DNA of 64,000 nucleotides, from assembly GCF_033115175.1 (NCBI RefSeq), contig NC_084827.1:54869201-54933200 (forward strand). Direction: 5' to 3'. Both the position numbers and the translations under genes were made by a program. Source of the stretch: Lepus europaeus (lineage: Eukaryota; Chordata; Mammalia; Lagomorpha; Leporidae). Of the stretch, positions 50,001-60,046 are shown piece by piece (the stretch's first letter is position 1; every line of letters begins with the position of its first letter). Below the pieces are notes generated by a model, which was not told the DNA's origin, searched no databases, and was given only the letters and a program-made list of their open reading frames with translations.

Positions 50001-53000
50001 GTCAGACATTCACTGGCTTGCATACTGAACTTGTACCCAGCCATGCTGCTGAACTGAATCCTGAAGCTATTCAAATGAATACAACCAACCTCGTTTTGAT
50101 TTACACAATGGCAAATGCACTCAGTTCAACCCACCAGAATGATTCTTGTGGTTCTGTAAGCAAAAGTCCCAAGGAGAAACAGGCAACAGGTATAAACTAC
50201 TAAGTTTTTAGGAAAACGAAATAAAAAGGGCATAAAAACACAGATGAAAAGATGCTCTATTTTACTCACAACAATTCCAAAGCAATCAAATAAATGCAAA
50301 TAAAAAACTAAGTGCTCTGAATATATTAGAAAAGACTCATCAGGCTGACAAGACAGGGTCAGGCAAGAGTGTGGAGCTCAGGCGAGCGGGAACCTCTGCC
50401 TTAGAGGGTGATCTGATTCAAAGTCTCAAATGCAAGCCGTACTGCCATTTGTGTGTTCAGGCTAAGGAAGAAGCATGAATCTCCGCTGTGTGTGCGTGAA
50501 CATGCACTAGGGCAGTGGACAGATGGCGTCAGCTGCCTCTGAGGGGGCAACGGATGGGAGGGAGACATACCATAAGCCCAGTGGTACCCCTGGAATTCTG
50601 AACCACATAAAGGTGTCAGCCTACAAAGCAATACATTTTGAAACCGTGGGGGAAAAAATGGCTCTGCAAGTTAGTGGGACCAAGGACAACAACAAGGAGT
50701 AGAAAATCCAATCTCTATGGTCAGGTCAGCATTGTGACTCACTGGGCACCTTCCATCCAGCCCTGCTGCCTGTCATGCTGCAGCCTGGTAAGGAAGACCT
50801 GGGGCTGAGCTGAGAGCAGTCACATGCTCTCCATCCATGTACCGATCCCAGGGGCAAGGGCCAAACCATGGCTCGCTCAGCAGCAGCTTAATCCAGGTCC
50901 TACACATGGGTGCAGGGACTCAAGCACTTGGGTCATCCTCTGGTGCTTTCCCTGGCACATTAGCAGGGAGCTGGATGAACATGGAGCAGCCAGGACTCAA
51001 ATCGGTGCCCATCTGGGTTGCCCCCACCCTGAGTGGCAGCTTAAACCACTGTGCCATAGTGCCAACCCTGTGCTGTTTCTTCTAAAAGGACAAAAATATT
51101 CTAAAATTAATTATGGTAGAGGTTTAGTATACATAGTTGAATATAGTAAAAAAAATTGAATTACATATTTTAAATGGATGAATTGTATATGTGAAATATA
51201 TTCCAATAAAGTTTTTTTTTTTCTTAAAGTACATTTGAAAGGAGAGACTGAAGTACAGCTCGGTGTTCTGGAGCATGTCATATAAGCCCCTGCGGACCTC
51301 AGTCTGCCCACCCATGAAATGGCAGGCTGGGGTGGAACAGCTAGGCCAGTGCGTCTCAAACCTGAATACCTTCCTCATCAGCCGGTGGGCTGCCAGTTCT
51401 GACTGAGCTGACCTACAGAAGCCCCAAGACTCTGCGTGTCGAGGAAGCTCTCAGATGATGGCGATCGACGCCAGGTAGCAAGGTCTCAGAGATGCTATCT
51501 CTGGCTCCCTGCAGCCCTGATACTTCAGGAATTGCTCTCATCTACTCCATGAATTCCTGGCGCAGGTGTGGTCCCCCTTCCGCATCCAGGAACCAGACAC
51601 CTCTCACAGCCCAGACAACCTCTCACGTGGTCACAGGCAGGGAGAATGGCCGGGGAAGGCCAAGAACAGCCCAAATGTGTCCCCACGCAGAGCACCTGGC
51701 TGAGCGCCAGGGGTCCTCCAGGTGCAAAGCAGAGCCAAGCCGGGGCAGGGCCCACATTTCCCTTCACGTCCATGGAAAGAAGCGCAGCGGTGGCCAAGGC
51801 TCCCTTGATGCCGAGCTGAACATGAAACTCAGCATATCCGCAACTTCCTGTTCACTGTCTGCTCCCCATCTGCAGACAGGAGGAACTGCTGATGGGGGCC
51901 ACTGATGCCCAAGCCCCAGCACATGCCACCCTGAAGCCACCCTGGAAGGAGGACAGGACTGCACACCCAGAGCCCATCAGGAATGCATCACACAGACCCC
52001 CAAGCCTATTCCACCCTCAGACCCCAGTTTCCCCACCAACTAAAGGAGGCTGCATGAGACCCGCCCCTTAAGGTACGCAGTGGGCACTCCTGTGAAAAAT
52101 ACAGGAAGGAGCAAGTAGGCATCGGGAAGGGGGCGGGGTGTCCATCCCAGCCCCCAACCCAGACAATGAGCTCATTTCTGGGAGTACCCCACAGGGACCT
52201 GTCAAAGGGACACACAATCCTGAAAAAGATAAGGTAGGAACGCTGGTTCCTGATACCACGGAGAAGCATGTGTCCTCTATAGACTCCAAAACCATCCAGC
52301 CCAGGGCCTCGGGCCCCTAGTCTGTTGCAAGGCTCAGAAAAACATTCCATCCTGACGCCGGGCTTCCTTCCTTCTCTTGTGAAACAAACCATGGCAGCTA
52401 CTTAGGTAGAGGAGCACCCTTAGAACAAAACACGTGGCAATCACCTCCCTCATTCAGAGCAGAGATTCTGCACACCATCTCCAGGCAGAATTCTATCCAC
52501 ACTGCAAATAAGCTTAAGAGCCCATCTACAAAGAGAAAAATGGGTCTTTCTGATCTTCCTCTCTACTCACCTGCCCTCCAAACACCCGTGAAAGGAAAAA
52601 AAAAAAAAAAAAAAAAAAGGCCAACGTTATCAGAAGGAAAGTACCCAGCCCTTAAATATGTGCCATAGAAGTCGTAACCCTATCTGGACAGTGGCCAGAG
52701 TAAAGCTCGTTAAACCTAGCGCCCTCCCCTACCCCACTGATAGTCCATCCTGCTTGCCAGGGACCTTCCTGGTGTGGGTGAAACACTCGTGGGCAGGTGC
52801 AGTCACTTGGAGTTAGCTGAGCTTGTTTTTTAAGATCTATTTATTCATTTGAAAGGCAGAGTGACAGAGAGAGAGAAAAAGAGGGAGAGGCAGAGAATCT
52901 TCCATCCACTGGCTCACTCCTGAAGTGCCTGCAACAGTGGTTGGGCCAGGCTGAAGCCAGGAGCCAGGGATTCCTTCCAGATCCCCAACAAGGGTGGCAG

Positions 53001-54921
53001 AAACCCAAAGACTTGGGCCATCTTCCATTGCCTCCTAGGTGCATTAGCAGGGTGCTGGGAGTGGGGAGGAGCCAGGACTCAAACCAGGCGCTCAGACGTC
53101 CCCAGTGGCAGCTTAATACACTGTGCCATGTCACCCACCCCTAGCTGAGTTTGATGCTTCTCTGAGCAACCATGTCTGCTGATCGAGACAGGGCACCATC
53201 CAGCTATGAGATGAAACCTTAGGGGCTTGCTCAGCTGTTCTTGGTGCAGGTGGTCTACTGCTTCTCCAGTGACAGGGGGAGGCCTGTTTTTTAATTTAAA
53301 AAAAAAAGATTTATTTATTTATTTGAAAGGCAGAGTTACAGAGAGAGAGAGAGAAAGGTCTTCCATCTGTGATTCAATCCTCAAATGGCTGCCAACAGCT
53401 GGAGCTGAGCCGATCCAAAGCCAGGAGCTTCTTCCAAGTCCCCCACTCAGGTGCAAGGGACCAAGTACTTGGGCCATCCTCTGTTGCTTTCCCAGGCACA
53501 TTAGCAGGGAGCTGCATTGAAAGTGGAGCAGCTAGGACTCGAACTGGTGCCCATATGGGATGCTGGCGCTGCAGGCACCAGCTTCATCTGCTACACCACA
53601 GCGCTGGCCCCTGTCTGGTGAATCTTTACACACAGTTTGGACACCAGAAGACTGGCTCCCCTGCAGGCAGCTGCAGCCATGAGGGCTTCTGCCGGGACTC
53701 TGAGTAGCTGTGGGTGTCATGAGGCACTTCTACCTGGGTAGAAAATCTTTTGGCTAGCTCTTTTTCCTTCAGTGTATTTCCAGAATATAGATGCTTTTAA
53801 TCAATTCTGTAAAATGTATCCAGGTCACTGTACCCTCTGGAACTAGAATGTACATTGTATTTAATTAATTGGTCCATTATTAAACATAATTGAGGGAGCG
53901 GCTTAGACATCCATGCCGCATGTCAGTGTCTGGGCTTGGTACCCAGCTCTGACTCTGGCTCTGGCTCCTGACTCCTGCTTCCCGCTAATGCAGACCCTGT
54001 AAGGTAGCAGTGATGGCTCTAGTTAAGTGGGTTCCTTCCACCCACCTGAGAGATTGAGATTGAGTTCCTGGTTCCCAGTGTCAGCCCTGGGTCAGCCCTG
54101 GCCATTGTGGGCATTTGGAGAGTGATCCAGCAGATGAAGGTACTCTCTCTAGCTCTCCTCTCTCTCAAATAAGTAATAAATTTTAAACTGAATTTTGACA
54201 TGACCAACATTAAATACATTCTCATTTCAATACACACAGATTGATTTTAAAAATAACAAAGAGGGAAGGCCAGCACTGTAGCATAGCGGGTAAACCCCGC
54301 CTGCAGTGCCAGCATCCCATGTGGGCACCAGTTCAAGTCCTGGCCACTCCACTTCCGATCCAGCTCTCTGCTGTGGCCTGGGAAAGCAGTAGAAGATGGC
54401 CCAAGTCCTTGGGCCCCTGGGCCCATGTGGGAGACCCAGAGGAAGCTCCTGGCTCCTGGCTTCGGATCAGCTGTTGATCTGAATGTGCACAGCAGTCATT
54501 TGGGGAGCACAGCTCTGGCCATTGCAGCCACCTGGGGAGCAAACCAGCGGATGGAAGACATCTCTCTCTCTCTCTCTCTCTCTCTGCCTCTGCCTCTGCC
54601 TCTCTGTAACTCTGCCTTTCAAATAAATAAATAAATCTTTTTTTAAAAAAATGTGCTATTATGAAAAAGAATAAGTAGGAGACAGCACTGTGGTGTAGTG
54701 GGTTAAGCCGCTGCTTGCAACACCAGCATCCCATAAGGCAGTACAGGTTTGAGTTCCGGCTGCTCCACTTCAGATTCAGCTCCCTGCTAATCACCTGGGA
54801 AAGCAGCAGAAGATGGCCCTGTGACCAACATGGGAGGCCCAGATAGAGTTTCAAGCTCCTAGCTTTGGCCTGGCTACATCCCAACCACCACAATCATTTG
54901 GAGCATGGCCCAGCAAATGGA

Positions 54922-54977
<56 letters not shown>

Positions 54978-56968
54978 CAAGTAAACAAAATATATCAAAA
55001 AAATTTTGGGAGCTGGCGCTGTGGCATAGCGGGTAAAGTTCCGCCTGCTGTGCCGGCATCCAATATGGGCGCCAGTTCGAGTGCTGGCTGCTCCACTTCT
55101 GATCCAGCTCTCTGCTATGGCCTGAGAAAGCAGCGGAAGATGTCCCAAATCCTTGGGCTGCTGTACCCACATGGGAGACCAGGAAGAAGCTCCTGGCTCC
55201 AGGCTTCGGATCAGCGCAGCTCCAGCCATTCCAGCCATCTGGGAAGTGAACTAGTGGATGGAAGACCTCTTTCTCTCTGCCTCTGCCTCTCTGTAACACC
55301 ACCTTTCAAATAAACAAATAAATAAATCTTTAAAAATAAAAATAAATAAAATCTTAAAAATTTTTAAAAAATCATTGTAGGTATGTGGCACAGGGGTTAA
55401 GCTGCTGGTTGGGATACCTGTATCCCAAATTCCACTGATTCATTCCCCAAATGCTTATAACAGCTTGAGCTGGGCCAAGCCAAACCCAGGAGCCAAGAAC
55501 TCAATCCAGGTCTCCCATGTGAGTGGCAGGGACCCAACTTCTTGAGCCATCGCTGGCTGCCTCCCAGGTGTACATTAGCAGGGAGCTAGAGCAGAGCCAA
55601 ACTTGAACCCAGGCTCACCAATGTGAGCCACAGATGTGCCAAGTGACACCTTAACCACTATACCAAATGCTCTCTGTTTTATAATAAGCACGCTCTACTT
55701 TTGTACTTGTGGGGGGAGGAAATAAGAAAGCATTGAAAAAAATAGTAACATACTTCAGAGTCATTGGCTTATTCAGTTTACACTCACAACTTCAGGCTAA
55801 AAATTAATCTGGAAAGAAAGCTTCAGAGATGGAGAAAAGATAACAGAGTCACTAATCCTTTGCCTCATTCCTTAAATTCAGTGTCACTGACATAATCGGG
55901 CAGAGGAAAAACACAACTGGGTACTTACTGCTTGCCAGACCTTATTTATCTGCTGACTTCTCAAGGCAACCCACAAAATGAAACTCATCAGCTTCCCACA
56001 AGAGGAAACCCAGATTCCCAGAGACTGAGGGGCTTCTCTGGGAGCAGAAGTTAGGGCTGCACTTCTGTGCTGGTTCAGGGAGCAGGGAAGACAGGACTTT
56101 CCACCCCGGGGCTCTTATCTCCCTCCCTGGGGTCACCGCTGGCCCAGAGCTAGAGGGTTGGGAGCAACTGGATGTGGGATTCTTTTTTCTCCTAAGGAGG
56201 TGTTTTCCACCACTCCATTCCTCCACCACCACCCCCATCCCCACCCCAAACCTCAGAGCTGTATCCTAGATTCCTGCCTGCAGCAAAGCCAGGAGGCAGC
56301 AGTGAGAGAAGGAAACTCCCCTTCCAGAGGCCCTCCCCCTCCCCCCAAGCTCAGCCACCCCAGGCCTGCCTGACCCACGGCCTGGCAGGCGAAACTGACT
56401 TCACCTCTCTGTCATCTGGAATGCTGGCACATACAATCCGGGAGAGTAACTTCAAGGAGAACATCAGAAAGTGCTCTGTAAACTCTGACGTCCGGACAAA
56501 GCCACATCACCCTCAAGGCCAAGGTGGTCACTTTCCCAGGCACTGACAGCTCCCATCATGCAGGAGCATGCTCATGGTAAGCAGAGGGTCTTCAATGGCA
56601 CTTCGCAGCCTGTTCTGAGAAATGTCTCCAGGGTACCTCCACTGCTGCAGGGTGAGTGTGCGCTGGAACAAACGCTAAGCAGGACTTCTAATTCTGAGTG
56701 GGGCAGTTAGTTCTAGAGCTGCCCTGTGTCATCTGAGGGGCCAGTGTGGTCAGCAAGACAAACTGCCTGAGACACCAGCATCCCATTTGATGCAGTTCAA
56801 GTCCACACTGTTCCACTTCTGATCCACCTCCTGGGAAAGCAGTGGATGATGACCCAAGTGTTTGGGCCCCTGACATCCACATAGGAGACCCAGAAAAAGC
56901 TCCTGGCTTCAATCTGGCACAGCCCTGGCTGATGTGGCCATTTGGGGAGTGAAGCAATGGATGGAAGA

Positions 56969-57010
<42 letters not shown>

Positions 57011-60000
57011 CTTCCCACCCCATTCCATAATTCTGCCTTTTAAATAAATAAAATAAATTTTAAAATTATCCCGTGGGCCAGCGCTGCAGCGTAGCAGGTG
57101 AAGCCGACGCCTGCAGTGCCAACATCCTACACAGGTGCCAGTTCAAGTCCTGGCAGCTCCACTTCCAACCCAGCTCTCTACTGGATTGGCCCAGCTTAAT
57201 GGGAATGAACCAGCGGATGGAAGGTCTCTTTCTCTCTGCCTCTGACTCTGCCTCTCTGAAACTTTGACTTCCAAATAAATAAACAAATCTTCAAAAAAAA
57301 ATATTCTCTTGGGGCTGGCGCTGTCTGTGGTGTAGTAGGTTAAACCTCCCCCTGCAGTCAACCCATATGGGCACCAGATTGAGTCATGGCTGCTCCTCTT
57401 CTGATCCAGTTCTCTGCTATGACCTGGGAAAGCAGTAGAAGATGGCCCAAGTGCTTGGACCCCTGCACCTGCTTGGGAGATCCAGAAAAAGCTCCTGGCT
57501 CCTGGCTTCAGATTAGCCCAACTGTGGCCGTTGTGGCCATTTGGGGAGTGAAGCAGCGGATGGAAGATCTTGTTTGTTCTGTTTCTCCCTCTCTCTCTCT
57601 CTGTAATTCTAACTCTCAAATAAATAAATAAAGCTTTTTAAAAAATTCTCAATGTTCCAAATGGATGGCCTTATTAACTTCCAAAATAGGATGGAAGAAA
57701 TGTTTCCCCTTTACTAATAATAATAGCTAACATGCCAGGCACAATTTTCCAGCTCTCTGCATTAACTCATTTTATCTATTTGGTAACACCTACTTTGTAG
57801 GGATTTTTATTTCCCCCATTTTATAGAAGGGGACCTGCCAAGGTGTCTGCCCCATGCCCCGCGCCCCATCCCAGCAGTTGGAGTGCTTGGCCAACTGGTC
57901 TACCTCTCCAATTATCACACTCATATTTCTTGTGCTCCAGGCCCTTGTCATCTGGAATCACTGAGAACGTGTTCTGCTGACCCCATTCCTGCCTTTACCA
58001 CAGTTTTTCTCTCTTCCCACTTAGCCTCCTCCACCCAAAAGCAAATTTCATGCCATGAATGAATGAATCCCATATGGATGCCAATTCCAGTCCCGGCTGC
58101 TCCACTTCCCATCCAGCTCCCTGCTAATGCACCTGGGAAAGCAGCAGAACATGGCCTAAATACTTGGGTCCCTGCCACCCACATGAGAGGCCCAGATGGA
58201 GTTCTGGGCTTCTGGCTTCAACCTGGCTCAGCCTTAATTGTTTTGGCCACTGGGGGTGAAGCAGTAAGATTTAAGATATCTCCCTGCCCCCGTCACTCCA
58301 TCTGTCAAATAAATATATAAATAAGCCTAAAAAAATCATTTGGGGGAGTAGGCATTTGGCTCAGCAGTTAAGATGCTCAGGCCCAGTCAGAGTGCGTGGA
58401 TTTGAATGCCACCTCCACTGCCTGCCTACAGTTTCCCATGGAGATGACTCAAGTAGTTGGGTCCCTGCCACCCATGTGGAGACCTGGACTGAGTTCCTAG
58501 CTCCTGGCTTCAGCTCCAGCCCAGCACCAGCCATTGCAGGTGGGAGCTCTCTCTGTACCCCACCCCCTCTCAGCCTTAAAAAGAAAAAAAGTTGTTTTGG
58601 TGGAACATACCAAAGCTTTCTGCAAGGCAAGCCACTCTGAAGAAGTTGTTTCTTATCTCAAAGCCAGAATTCCCTGCACCGACTGCCTGAAGCTCTCTCA
58701 GCCCTCCCCACCACTATCTCCTCCCACCCTTGGGGCTCCAGCCTTCAGGAAAGATCAGGCCACAGTGACCTTTGGCCACCAACAAAGAAAAAGCTATTTG
58801 GGCATTTGTAAACCTCTACTCCAGAGCTGTCTGTCCCTGACAAGGACTTTTTCAGAGAAAAGGACTTATTTTGTTCACTAAACCATTTTTATCACATTCA
58901 AAACCAACCATTGAGCCTACTGTCACAGATGTGACATGCCTTCCCCGGAGCCACAGCATCAAGGCCTTGGTATGCCCTGAGCCGCATGGTGGGTCCCCAG
59001 TGGTTTAATGCACAACTTTTGGATTCAGACACAGCACCCCACCATGATTTCAGAGAGCTTTAAACATCAGGAAAAGCATGTGGAGTGGCCTTACAGAAAC
59101 AATGCAGGGGCCGGCACTGTGGCGTAGGGGGTAAAGCCCTGGCCTGAAGCGCCAGCACCCCAGTTCTAGTCCCAACTGCTCCACTTCCGATCCAGCTCTC
59201 TGCTATGGCCTGGGAAAGCAGTAGAAGATGGCCCAAGTCCTTGGGCCCCTGTACCCACATGAAGACCCAGAAGAAGCTCCTGGCTCCTGGCTTCTTCGGA
59301 TCAGCGCAGCTCCAGCCGTTGAGGCCAATTGGGGAGTGAACCAGCAGATGGAAGACCTCTTTCTCTCTCTCTCTTTCTGTCTCTGCCTCTCCTCTCTCTG
59401 TGTAACTCTGACTTTCAAATAAATAAATAAATCTTTTTAAAACAAAAAAGAAAGAAACAATGCAAAAAAGATCACGCAGACAGACAATAAACAATAAATA
59501 ATGAATAGCAAACTTTTCAATTGGTCACAACGGTCTTAAAACTGAATAAAAAAAACTGTATAAAAATCTATTTGTCATGGGACATAAAGAACAGACTGCT
59601 TAAATATGGCATGTTGGAAAGATATCCAGTACAGCACACTGATAATAGCAAAAGAAAAAGACCACAAGGTAGAAAAATAAAGTGTAAATAAATCATTCCT
59701 ACTTCTTATTTCTCTGAATATTCATGGGTACCTACTCTGGAGGCAACAAGCTTAAAGCTGAGGATACAGTGACAGGCTCAGGGGCTGGCATTGTGGCAGA
59801 TTAAGCTGCTACCTGAGATGCAGGCACTGGTTCGAGTCCTGGCTGCTCCACTTTCGATCCAACTCCCTATTAATGCATCTGGGAAAGCAGCAAAAGAAGG
59901 CCCAGGTCCTTGGGCCTCTGCACCCACGTGGGAGTCCTGAAAGAAGCTCCTGGCTTTGAACCGGACCAACCCTGGCTGTTGTGGCCCTCTGGGGAGTGAA

Positions 60001-60015
60001 CCAGAGGATGAATGA

Positions 60016-60046
<31 letters not shown>

